DNA from: Candidatus Ozemibacter sibiricus
Lineage (GTDB): Bacteria; Muiribacteriota; Ozemobacteria; Ozemobacterales; Ozemobacteraceae
Direction: 5' to 3'
Length of the DNA: 64,000 nucleotides
Assembly: GCA_003327425.1 (NCBI GenBank)
Contig: QOQW01000012.1
Location: forward strand, 115,083 to 179,082
The notes under the pieces were generated by a model that worked only from the letters and a program-made list of their open reading frames with translations, was not told the DNA's origin and made no database searches. The position numbers were made by a program, and so were the translations under genes. Numbering within the stretch: the stretch's first letter is position 1; each line of letters begins with the position of its first letter. Positions 33,715 to 41,635 of this stretch are shown in pieces.

Positions 33715-35529
33715 ATGCGTAATTTTTGTCTGCTGTTGACCGTGTTCGTGTTGTTGGGCGGAGGAGCCTGGGCGGCTGAGATCCAGCTCTCCGGGGCCCG
33801 GAACAACGGGTTGGCGATCGTCGCCGATACCCTCGATGCCTCCGGGAACGGCGCCATCCGGGTGAACTGCTCGCTGAGCACCCTCTATTACTACGACGCC
33901 CAGACCCCCAAGGGCACCTTCACGGTGCTGTATGCCCCCGATTTCTACTTCGGTGGCGAATACGGGGCCCCGCAGCTGCCGGTGATCACCAAGCTGGTCC
34001 AGATTCCGTTCGGGGCCAAGGTTCAGGCCGTCGTCAAGAGCTTCGAGGCCAAAGAATACCAACTGGCTGACCACGGCATCAACCAGCGCCTCTTCCCCCG
34101 GCAGCCCTCCGCCCCGAAGGATGGCTCCGAAGTCCCCTTCGTCTACCAGCCCGCGGCGTACACCCACAAAGGGTACACCGGCCTGCCCATGGCCTCCTTC
34201 AAAGAGATCGGGGTCATGCGCCACATGCGGCTGGGCCTGCTGACCGTCGCCCCCATCAAATATGATGCGGTGGCCAACAAGATCGAGGTCTACAACAACC
34301 TCGAGATCGAGCTGGTCGTGACCGACGCCGACATGGCCGCCACCCGGGCCGAGCACGCGGCCCACTGGTCGCCGGCCTTCGCCCCCATCGAAGAGATGGT
34401 CGTGGTGCCGCAGGCCCTCAAATTCGGCAAGAACAACGCCCCCCAGGGCTACGTGATCGTCGCTGATCCCGCCTTCAAAGAGGCCATCGCCCCCTTCGCC
34501 GCCTGGAAGGCCCAGAAGGGCTTCAACGTCAAGGTCGTCACCACCGAGCAGTTCGGCGCTGGCGCGGCCATGACCGAGAACCTGAAGACCTACTTGCACG
34601 GGTTGTACAACAATCCCACCGCCGACTTCCCTGCTCCCAGCTACGTGCTGTTCGTCGGCGATCACGAGCAGATTCCCGCGTTCAAGGGGAAGACCGGCTC
34701 CCACATCACCGAGCTGTACTATGTGGCCGTCACTCCCGGCGATTTCCTGCCCGAGATGCTCACCGGCCGCTTCTCGGCCCAGAACCTCGAACAGCTGCTC
34801 CCCCAGATCGAAAAGACCATGGAGTATGAGAAGGGGCAGTTCGCCGATCCGTCCTTCCTCAAGAAGTCCGTGCTGATCGCCGGCTGGGATGCCAGCTGGG
34901 CCAAGAGCCACGGGTGGCCCCACATCAACTACGCCACCAAGTACTACTTCAACAAAGACAAGGGCTTCGAGAAGGTCGACGCCTACCTGTCGTCGGGTTC
35001 CCACCAGAACGAGACCGCCATCTACAACAACATCGCCGAGGGCGTCGCCTACGTGAACTATACCGCCCACGGCTCCCAGACCTCCTGGGCCGATCCGGCG
35101 CTCACCATCCCTCAGGTCCAGAAGCTCGGCAACAAGGGGAAATACCCCCTGGTCGTCGGCAACTGCTGCTTGACCAGCAAGTTCGAAGTGCCCACCTGCT
35201 TCGCCGAAGCCTGGCTGCGCACCAAGGATGCCGGCGCCATCGGCTACATCGGTGGCACCAACAGCACCTACTGGGACGAAGACATCTGGTGGGGCATCGG
35301 CCTGCACTCGATCGTCAAGCCCAATGACCAGGGCATTCCGCCGGCCATCGAGAAGACCGGCCGCGGCGCCATCGATTCCCTCTTCGAAGCCAAGCCGATC
35401 AGCAACGGCGCCTTCTTCGTGGTCGGCAACCTCGCCGTCGAGTCCTCCACCTCCAGCCGCAAGCAATACTACTGGGAAGTGTACCACCTCATGGGCGATC
35501 CTTCCCTCGTGACCCGCCTCGTGAAATAA
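33715..35529 (+). CDS. Secreted gingipain-like cysteine peptidase (family C25)
   Basis: A 604-residue exported protease. The signal peptide (FCLLLTVFVLLGGGAWA, cleavage near residue 20) is followed by an N-terminal propeptide-like beta domain (residues 25-225). The C25 catalytic domain then begins with PQGYVIVADPAF near 242. The catalytic His is in YTAHGSQTSW near 450 and the catalytic Cys in VVGNCCLTSKF near 483, the His-then-Cys order of gingipains. The protein ends soon after the catalytic domain, without the Por secretion tail or adhesin repeats of Porphyromonas gingipains. It is monocistronic with its own promoter and terminator, probably for protein feeding or surface processing. Confidence 0.9.
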   Translation: MRNFCLLLTVFVLLGGGAWAAEIQLSGARNNGLAIVADTLDASGNGAIRVNCSLSTLYYYDAQTPKGTFTVLYAPDFYFGGEYGAPQLPVITKLVQIPFGAKVQAVVKSFEAKEYQLADHGINQRLFPRQPSAPKDGSEVPFVYQPAAYTHKGYTGLPMASFKEIGVMRHMRLGLLTVAPIKYDAVANKIEVYNNLEIELVVTDADMAATRAEHAAHWSPAFAPIEEMVVVPQALKFGKNNAPQGYVIVADPAFKEAIAPFAAWKAQKGFNVKVVTTEQFGAGAAMTENLKTYLHGLYNNPTADFPAPSYVLFVGDHEQIPAFKGKTGSHITELYYVAVTPGDFLPEMLTGRFSAQNLEQLLPQIEKTMEYEKGQFADPSFLKKSVLIAGWDASWAKSHGWPHINYATKYYFNKDKGFEKVDAYLSSGSHQNETAIYNNIAEGVAYVNYTAHGSQTSWADPALTIPQVQKLGNKGKYPLVVGNCCLTSKFEVPTCFAEAWLRTKDAGAIGYIGGTNSTYWDEDIWWGIGLHSIVKPNDQGIPPAIEKTGRGAIDSLFEAKPISNGAFFVVGNLAVESSTSSRKQYYWEVYHLMGDPSLVTRLVK

Positions 35530-35547
35530 CGCCCTGACCTGAAAACG

Positions 35548-35581
35548 GCGGCCCCGAATCTCCGCGGAGATTCGGGGCCGC
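35548..35581. terminator. Perfect 16-bp inverted repeat
   Basis: GCGGCCCCGAATCTCC is followed directly by its near-adjacent complement ..GGAGATTCGGGGCCGC. It starts 18 bases after the protease stop and is very stable. It has no T-tract and serves both directions between convergent genes. Confidence 0.75.
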
Positions 35582-35593
35582 TGTGCCATTGGC

Positions 35594-35631
35594 GGCCCCT
35601 CTCTCGCAATGGGGGCGGCGAGAGAGGGGCC
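35594..35631. terminator. Second strong inverted repeat, speA side
   Basis: GGCCCCTCTCTCGC (35594-35607) pairs perfectly with GCGAGAGAGGGGCC (35618-35631) around a ten-base loop, 13 bases from the speA stop. It forms a tandem pair with the preceding repeat between two convergent genes. Confidence 0.7.
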
Positions 35632-35644
35632 CGTCGAGGGGAGG

Positions 35645-37543
35645 TTATTCCAGGTAGGTGTAGCCGAAGAGGCCGGAGCGGTAGATGGCGAGGAACTCCT
35701 TGCCCTCGCGGACGCTGATCTTGCGGGCCTTGACCGAGGCGCTGACCCAGGATTCCATCGTCCGGACCAGTTGCTTGTGGTTGAACTGGACATAGTCGAG
35801 GACGTCGGCCACCTGTTCCCCGTCGATCACCTTCTCGATCTCGTAGCCGCCATCCGGCTTGAGGACGACATGGGCGGCGTTGGTGTCGCCGAACAGGTTG
35901 TGCAGGTCGCCCAGGATCTCCTGATAGGCGCCCACCATGAACACGCCGAGGTAGTAGGGCGTATCGGGGCGCAGCTCGTGCAGCGGCAGGACCGGCGAGT
36001 AGTGGCGGGTGCCGATGAAGTGGTCGATCTTGCCGTCGGAATCGCAGGTGATGTCCTGGATCGTCCCTTCCCGGGTCGGTTTGACGGTCAGCCGGTGCAG
36101 GGGCATGATCGGGAAGAGCTGATCGATGGCCCAGGCGTCAGGCAGGGACTGGAACAGCGAGAAATTGCAGAAATACTTGTCGGCGAGCATTTTCGAGAGG
36201 TTCTTCAGCTCGTCGGGCACATGCTTCTGATCCTGCAACAGGCTTTTGACCTCGGCGGCGATCGACCAGAAGAGCCGTTCGGCGTTGGCCCGGGTCTTGA
36301 GGTCGACCATGCCGAGTCCGAACAGATCGAGGGTCTCCTCGCGCATCTGGAGCGCGTCATGCCAGGCTTCGAGCATGTTCTGGGCGGTGAGGTTCTGGTA
36401 GATGTGCCAGAGTTCGCGTACCTGCTCGTGGTCTTTGTTGGAGGGTTTGAAATCCTCGGGCAGGCCGGTCGGCGGGTGGGTGGTCTCGAGGACATTGAAG
36501 ACCAGCACGGCATGATGGGCGGTCAGGGCCCGCCCCGACTCGGTGATCAGATGCGGATGCGGCAGCTTGTTCTTGTCGGCGGCATCCTGCAAGAGAGAGA
36601 TCGCATCGTTGGCGTATTCCTGGATCGAGTAGTTGAGGCTGCTCGACAGGGTGGTGTGCGACCCGTCGTAGTCGACGCCCAAGCCGCCGCCGATGTCGAC
36701 ATACTGGATGTTGAAGCCGAGCCGGGAGATCTGCACGTAGAACTGGGCGACTTCGCGCAGGCCGGCTTTGATCTTGCGGATATTGGTGATCTGGCTGCCG
36801 AGATGGAAATGCAACAGTTTGAGGCAGTCTTTGTATTCCTCTCGTTCGAGGTAGGCCAGGGCCTCGAGAATGTCGCTGGCGGTCAGGCCGAACTTGCTCT
36901 GGTCGCCGCCCGATTCCTCCCATTTGCCGCTGCCGCTGGTGGCCAGCTTGATGCGCATGCCGATGTTGGGTCTGACCTTGATGCGGTCGGCCACCGACAG
37001 GATCAGCTTGAGTTCGTTCAGCTTCTCGAGGACGATGAAGATGCGCTTGCCCATTTTCTGGGCGAGGAGAGCCAGTTCGATGAACTCTTCGTCTTTGTAC
37101 CCGTTGCAGATGATCAGGGCGTCGGGGTTGTCCATGATGGCCAGCACGGCATGCAACTCAGGCTTGGAGCCGGCCTCGATGCCGATGCCGAACTTCTTGC
37201 CATGCCGGACGATCTCTTCGACCACCGGGCGCATCTGGTTGACCTTGATGGGGTAGACCGTGAAATACTCGCCGTTGTAGCCATATTCCTTGGCGGCGGT
37301 CTTGAAGCAGCCGTAGATCGTCTCGATGCGATCGTCGAGGATGTCGGGGAACCGCAACAGCACGGGGGGCTGCACATCCCGCAGCACCAGTTCATCGATG
37401 ACCTCTTTCAGATCGATGCCCGGGCCCTTCTTCTGGCGCGGATGGACGGTCACATGGCCTCGGGAGTTGATGCTGAAATAGTTGATGCCCCATCCGGCGA
37501 TGTTGTACAGCTCGGCCGAGTCTTCCGTTCTCCATTTGCGCAT
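35645..37543 (-). CDS. speA: Biosynthetic arginine decarboxylase
   Basis: A 632-residue PLP-dependent enzyme that decarboxylates arginine to agmatine in polyamine synthesis. The alanine-racemase-type barrel contains the PLP Lys in YFTVYPIKVNQ near residue 100 and HFHLGSQ near 246; the C-terminal beta domain follows. The glycine-rich phosphate loop is DIGGGLGVDYDGS near 280. Length and motifs fit SpeA. The start at 37543 (MRKWRTEDSAELYNI) follows TGGAGG at eight to ten bases. Neither agmatinase nor agmatine deiminase genes are in the window. It has its own promoter and ends at tandem hairpins. Confidence 0.95.
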   Translation of the reverse strand: MRKWRTEDSAELYNIAGWGINYFSINSRGHVTVHPRQKKGPGIDLKEVIDELVLRDVQPPVLLRFPDILDDRIETIYGCFKTAAKEYGYNGEYFTVYPIKVNQMRPVVEEIVRHGKKFGIGIEAGSKPELHAVLAIMDNPDALIICNGYKDEEFIELALLAQKMGKRIFIVLEKLNELKLILSVADRIKVRPNIGMRIKLATSGSGKWEESGGDQSKFGLTASDILEALAYLEREEYKDCLKLLHFHLGSQITNIRKIKAGLREVAQFYVQISRLGFNIQYVDIGGGLGVDYDGSHTTLSSSLNYSIQEYANDAISLLQDAADKNKLPHPHLITESGRALTAHHAVLVFNVLETTHPPTGLPEDFKPSNKDHEQVRELWHIYQNLTAQNMLEAWHDALQMREETLDLFGLGMVDLKTRANAERLFWSIAAEVKSLLQDQKHVPDELKNLSKMLADKYFCNFSLFQSLPDAWAIDQLFPIMPLHRLTVKPTREGTIQDITCDSDGKIDHFIGTRHYSPVLPLHELRPDTPYYLGVFMVGAYQEILGDLHNLFGDTNAAHVVLKPDGGYEIEKVIDGEQVADVLDYVQFNHKQLVRTMESWVSASVKARKISVREGKEFLAIYRSGLFGYTYLE

Positions 37544-37595
37544 GAAACGAGCCTCCAGGGGGATAAGGCGGCGCAGACCACCCGCCTGGTGACCA

Positions 37596-37624
37596 ATGTT
37601 AACGGGAAACCGGCGCCGGTGCAA
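37596..37624 (-). promoter_or_regulatory. Promoter of speA
   Basis: On the minus strand, TTGCAC (37619-37624), 17-bp spacer, TAACAT (37596-37601), about 50 bp before the speA ATG and downstream of the terminator at 37638-37667. Confidence 0.65.
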
Positions 37625-37637
37625 CAATGTCGGATGG

Positions 37638-37667
37638 AAAAAGAAAACCCGGGCGACAGGCCCGGGT
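37638..37667 (-). terminator. Intrinsic terminator of a small transcript
   Basis: On the minus strand, ACCCGGGC and GCCCGGGT pair around a five-base loop (37647-37667) and are followed by TTTCTTTTT. It stands upstream of speA, so it ends a separate upstream transcript. Confidence 0.88.
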
Positions 37668-37684
37668 CGGAATCAGAGGAGGAT

Positions 37685-37840
37685 TCAGAAGCGTGGAGGA
37701 GGGAGGACGATCAGCAATGGTGGCCTACTGGACAACCGGAGGTGATGATGACCGGACGAACGATCGCGCCGCTGGCGGAGGACCCATGCCCCCTGAGAGG
37801 CCATCGAGCAGGTGGCGAATACCATGTCGAGCAACCTCAT
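37685..37840 (-). CDS. Candidate 51-residue small protein or sRNA
   Basis: A short reading frame inside an isolated transcription unit of about 210 bases with its own consensus promoter and intrinsic terminator. The ATG at 37840 lies about ten bases after the predicted transcription start, preceded by the weak Shine-Dalgarno-like GAAGTGGAA, and the stop is 17 bases before the terminator stem. The peptide has a hydrophobic-leaning first part, then an Arg-rich middle (RQRRDRSSGHHHLRL) and a Pro-rich end. It has no recognisable family. The unit may instead be a non-coding RNA. Because it lies just upstream of arginine decarboxylase, a regulatory link is possible but unproven. Confidence 0.4.
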   Translation of the reverse strand: MRLLDMVFATCSMASQGAWVLRQRRDRSSGHHHLRLSSRPPLLIVLPPPRF

Positions 37841-37856
37841 TTCCACTTCTAAGACT

Positions 37857-37885
37857 AATATATAAAAGTTAGCCTTTTCTGTCAA
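37857..37885 (-). promoter_or_regulatory. Near-perfect sigma70 promoter of the small transcript
   Basis: On the minus strand, TTGACA (37880-37885), 17-bp spacer, TATATT (37857-37862), in a strikingly AT-rich patch. The predicted start is near 37850. Confidence 0.85.
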
Positions 37886-38023
37886 GGGCTCACGCTTCTT
37901 CCAGGAAAAACCGATGGGTGAGTGGAAGGTGGCGGGTGCTGGGGCGCGGGCGGTCGATTCACCCCCAAGGCCCGACCGCTCGGGGGGCCACCGAAGGTCG
38001 CGCGGTCGCCCGGGGCCCGACGG

Positions 38024-41000
38024 TCAACGGGGCGTCGGTGGGAACGACCGCAGGGGGATCGGGAAGAGCCGGTTAGCCTCCAGGCTGAGCGTTCCCCAAT
38101 CGGCGGCGACCCGGCCTTCCACCCCGATCACGCCGACCTCGCCCGCCTCGCTCAGTACATGGCCCCACCGCCGCCAGGCCGGTGGAAAGACCGTGACTTC
38201 GAAGGGGCCCAGGCGATCTTCCAGGGTCAGGAACTGCATGCGCTCGCCCCGTTTCGTCGTGACCGGTTTGCGGGCGATCAAAACGCCCGCCAGTCGTACC
38301 ACCCGGCCGACGTGATCGGGCAGCCGATCAGAGGGGAGCAGCCCGGGGGGCAGCGCGACCAGGTCGAGAGGGTGGGCGCTGAGGAGCAGGCCCAGCCCGC
38401 GGAGTTCGCGCTGCGCCAGCTCGTGGCGGGGAGCGGGCTTCTGGACGAAGGAGGGCAGGACGAACCCGCCGGGCAGGAGGCCGCCGCCGCGGGCGAAGGT
38501 GCGGGCCATCTGCACCGCGGCCGGGGGGCCGAAGCGGGCGAGGGCGCCGCTGTCATTGAGGGCGGCGAACTCGGCGTCATCGGGGCGGACCCGATCGAGG
38601 AAGGCCTCGAGGGACGCGAATCCATCGACCTGGGCGGCCAGCAGGCGGTCGGCGGTGGCCCGGCTCAGTCCTTTGACGAACGACAGGCCGAGGACGATGG
38701 CGCCGTCGATCACCCGGCAGTTCCAGCCGCTGCGCGCGACATCGGGCGGGAGGACGGCCACCCCCAGGCGGCGGGTTTCCGAGAGGTAGGCCTGGGGGCC
38801 GTAGAAGCCGCCACGATTGTCGAGAACGGCCGCCATGAACAGGGCGGGGTGGTGGCATTTCATCCAGAGCAGTTGCAACGACAGCACGGCATACGAAGCG
38901 CTGTGCGCCTTGCAGAAGGCGTAGCCCGAGAAACTGGCCATCTGGCGCCAGATTTCCTCGGCCACCGCGGCCGGCACGCCGCGCGCGGCGGCCCCTTCCA
39001 GGAACCGCGAGCGGCTGCGGGCCATGATCTCGTCGCCGCGCTCCTTGCCGCTCATGGCTCGCCGCAGCAGATCGGCCTCGCCCAGGGTGAAGCCGGCGAC
39101 GGCGTGGGCCACCTTCATGACATCTTCCTGGTAGATCATGATGCCGTAGGTTTCGCGCAAGACCTCATCGAACAGGGGATGCAGGCCGGGCGGAAGGCCG
39201 GGAAGGCCGCCAGCGGGCGACCGGTCGGCGGGCGACGGGGCGGCGCGGCCGGGGCCGGCTGGAGAAGGAACCGGCTTCGCGGTGGGGGCGGGGGTCGACG
39301 GAACGGAGGCGCCCGCCGTCGCGGCATGGTGGCGGGCGATGTAGGCCTGCATCATGCCGCTTTCGGCCACTCCGGGGCGGATGACCGAACTGGCGGCGGT
39401 CAGCTCGGCGAAGCCGCGGCAGCGCAGGCGGGCCAGCAAGGAGCGCATGCCCGGAGATTCGATGTAGAAAACGCCCATGGTTCGGCCGGCAGCGAGGGCC
39501 TCGGCGACGGGCGGGTCGGCGGCCAGGGCGTCGACGTCTTCCAGGACAGCGGGCAGGGGGCCCTGACGAGCGAGGTCGCCGACGACGTCGGCGAAGACCC
39601 CCAGGGATCGCTGGGCCAGCAGATCGATCTTGACCAGGCCGACCGCTTCGATGGCGTGCATCTCCATCTGGGTCATCGGCACGGGCTTCGAGGTCGGCTG
39701 CACGGGGGTGAAGCGATGGATGCCGCCCGGCGCCACCACGACGCCGCCGGCGTGCAAGGAAAGATGGGTGGGGAGGCCTTCCAGGCGGCTGGCTACCCGC
39801 AGGAGGCGGTGGAACACCGGGTTGCCGAGAGGCAACCCGCGGGCGGCCGGCATGGTGCGGGCCTCGGCCAGGAATTCGGCGATCGAGCGGTGGCCGATGG
39901 CGCGCGTGAAGCGAGCCAGTTCGGCGGGCGGGAAGCCCAGGGCCTTGCCGGTCTCGCGGAGGGCGCCGCGGCCGCCCAGGGTGACATGGGTCGAGATCAG
40001 CGCGACCTGGTCATCCCCCCAGCGTCGCTGGAGGAACCGATAGATGTCGTCGCGGATGCGCCAGCTGAAATCGAGGTCGATGTCGGGCGGGGTGGTGCGT
40101 TCAGGGTTGAGGAACCGCTCGAAATAGAGATGGTGACGGAGGGGATCGACGTGCGTGAACCGCAGAGCGTAGCTGACCAGGCTGTTGGCGGCGGAGCCGC
40201 GGCCGAGGACGCGGTGGCCCTGACGCTCGGCCTCGGTGACGATCTCGTGCACGAGCAGGAAATAGTCGGCGAACCCGAGGTCGGCGATGACGCGAAGTTC
40301 GGCGGCCAGCCGCTCGGCGACGGCAGGCGGGAGGGGCGATCCGTAGCGGGTCGCGGCGCCGTGTCGGGCCAGGGCGGCCAGCCGCTGATGGGCCTCGGCG
40401 GGGTCGGCGAACAGCCGCGGCAGGTGCCAGCGGCCGAGGGGCGGGGTCCAGCTCGGCACGGCCGCAAAGGCGCGGGCGCCGGCGATCGCTTCGGGGAACC
40501 AGGACAACGGGGCGGCCAGCGCGTCGCCGGCGAGGGCGGTCGGGGCGGGAGGGACGGTCATCCGGTCGACGAGGGCGTTCTGGTGGATGGCGCGCAGGAC
40601 GCGCAGGGCCAGGCGGTCGGCGGGGTGGGCGAAGCGGGCCAGGATCACGGCCACGGGGGGGGCGCCGAGCCGGGCGGCGAGGGGCCGTTCGGCCTCGGTG
40701 CGGGCGCGGGAGGCGTCGGCGGAGATGCCCCAGAATGGTTGCCAGCCAGGGAAGGAGAAATCGGCCAGGGCGGCGAGGGCGGCGCTTCCCACCGCCACGG
40801 CGCGACCGCGGCCGGTCAGACCGTGCAACCAGTCGGGCAGACCGGTGGCGGGGAGGGGCCGACCAGGATGGCGGTGGAAGGCCGAGGCGGCTCTGGCCAG
40901 CGCGGAATACCCGGCCTCGTCGTCGGGATACAACAGCAGGAACCCGTCGGCCAGCGGGGCCAGCATCCCGATCAACGGTTGCAGGCCATGAGCCGCTGCG

Positions 41001-41164
41001 GCCTTGACGGCCGGGACCAGAGCCCAGAAGCCCATCACATCCGTCAATGGCAGCACCGGCTGACCGGCCGCGGCCAGGGCGGCCGCCATGCGGACGGGCG
41101 GGCAGACCCCTTCGCCGAACGAATAGGGCGAAAAGCATCCGAGAGGGGGGCAGCGGTCGATCAT
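38024..41164 (-). CDS. DNA polymerase III alpha-type protein, DnaE2-like
   Basis: A 1046-residue C-family DNA polymerase. The catalytic Asp pair is PDIDLDFSW near residue 362 and the third Asp is in LVKIDLLAQRSLG near 496; GRGSAANSLV and YQEDVM motifs are intact. The N-terminal PHP domain is degraded: the HxH of the metal site is replaced in LGCFSPYSFGEG, so PHP-linked proofreading is unlikely. An Ala/Pro-rich insert of about 40 residues sits near 605-645. A helix-hairpin-helix region and OB fold (LAGVLIARKPVTTKRGERM) form the C-terminus. Length and PHP loss fit the error-prone DnaE2/ImuC branch. imuA, imuB and lexA are absent from the window. The start is probably the ATG at 41164. Confidence 0.85.
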   Translation of the reverse strand: MIDRCPPLGCFSPYSFGEGVCPPVRMAAALAAAGQPVLPLTDVMGFWALVPAVKAAAAHGLQPLIGMLAPLADGFLLLYPDDEAGYSALARAASAFHRHPGRPLPATGLPDWLHGLTGRGRAVAVGSAALAALADFSFPGWQPFWGISADASRARTEAERPLAARLGAPPVAVILARFAHPADRLALRVLRAIHQNALVDRMTVPPAPTALAGDALAAPLSWFPEAIAGARAFAAVPSWTPPLGRWHLPRLFADPAEAHQRLAALARHGAATRYGSPLPPAVAERLAAELRVIADLGFADYFLLVHEIVTEAERQGHRVLGRGSAANSLVSYALRFTHVDPLRHHLYFERFLNPERTTPPDIDLDFSWRIRDDIYRFLQRRWGDDQVALISTHVTLGGRGALRETGKALGFPPAELARFTRAIGHRSIAEFLAEARTMPAARGLPLGNPVFHRLLRVASRLEGLPTHLSLHAGGVVVAPGGIHRFTPVQPTSKPVPMTQMEMHAIEAVGLVKIDLLAQRSLGVFADVVGDLARQGPLPAVLEDVDALAADPPVAEALAAGRTMGVFYIESPGMRSLLARLRCRGFAELTAASSVIRPGVAESGMMQAYIARHHAATAGASVPSTPAPTAKPVPSPAGPGRAAPSPADRSPAGGLPGLPPGLHPLFDEVLRETYGIMIYQEDVMKVAHAVAGFTLGEADLLRRAMSGKERGDEIMARSRSRFLEGAAARGVPAAVAEEIWRQMASFSGYAFCKAHSASYAVLSLQLLWMKCHHPALFMAAVLDNRGGFYGPQAYLSETRRLGVAVLPPDVARSGWNCRVIDGAIVLGLSFVKGLSRATADRLLAAQVDGFASLEAFLDRVRPDDAEFAALNDSGALARFGPPAAVQMARTFARGGGLLPGGFVLPSFVQKPAPRHELAQRELRGLGLLLSAHPLDLVALPPGLLPSDRLPDHVGRVVRLAGVLIARKPVTTKRGERMQFLTLEDRLGPFEVTVFPPAWRRWGHVLSEAGEVGVIGVEGRVAADWGTLSLEANRLFPIPLRSFPPTPR

Positions 41165-41620
41165 GGGTTCCCGAGCCTGGCGATTCACTTTCGGGGATTC
41201 TACGGTTCCCCGCCAGGGAACTCAACCTGATGCCGCCTGAACCTGCGCCAACACTGTCTTGAAGCACCTGGAAGCAAGGCTGATGTTCCCGCCCTTGCCA
41301 TAGCGGTCGGTCGGCCCGACCACCGGCCGTGGTCGGCGGGCGGCGATCAGGAGGCCAGGGGCCGGTGGACCCTGGCGGTCCACTCAGGGTCGTAAGCCTG
41401 TGCCCACTCAGGAATCTTCCCCAAGAACGGGGCATGCCCTGGCCATGGCGGACACGACCTGGGCATCGCTATTGGCGGCTTGGCTCGACGGTCGCCCTTC
41501 CTGCGGCGAGTTCACGCGGGCCGCTCGTCAGGCGGTGGCGCGCTGGTGGCGAGAGCCGCTGACCAGGCGAGGAAGGAGTCCAGTCGCGGCCACCCTGCGA
41601 GGTCGGGGTATGGTAGCCTA
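41165..41620. other. Gene-free spacer between divergent units
   Basis: About 455 bp. It contains a stretch with repeated CCTGGCG/GGTCCACTCAGGG-type words but no convincing gene. TATGGT at 41609-41614 is a possible -10 box whose predicted start falls on the in-frame GTG at 41621. Confidence 0.4.
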
Positions 41621-41635
41621 GTGCTGCATTGGCTG

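Noticed and set aside
37685-37840. Classical amino-acid attenuator for speA
   Set aside because: speA has its own promoter after the terminator, and starvation-type attenuation is the wrong logic for an arginine-consuming enzyme.
37922-41230. 1102-aa plus-strand ORF opposite the DnaE2-like gene
   Set aside because: Composition is Gly/Asp/Glu/Gln-rich, typical of an antisense shadow of a GC-rich gene; the minus strand carries all polymerase motifs.
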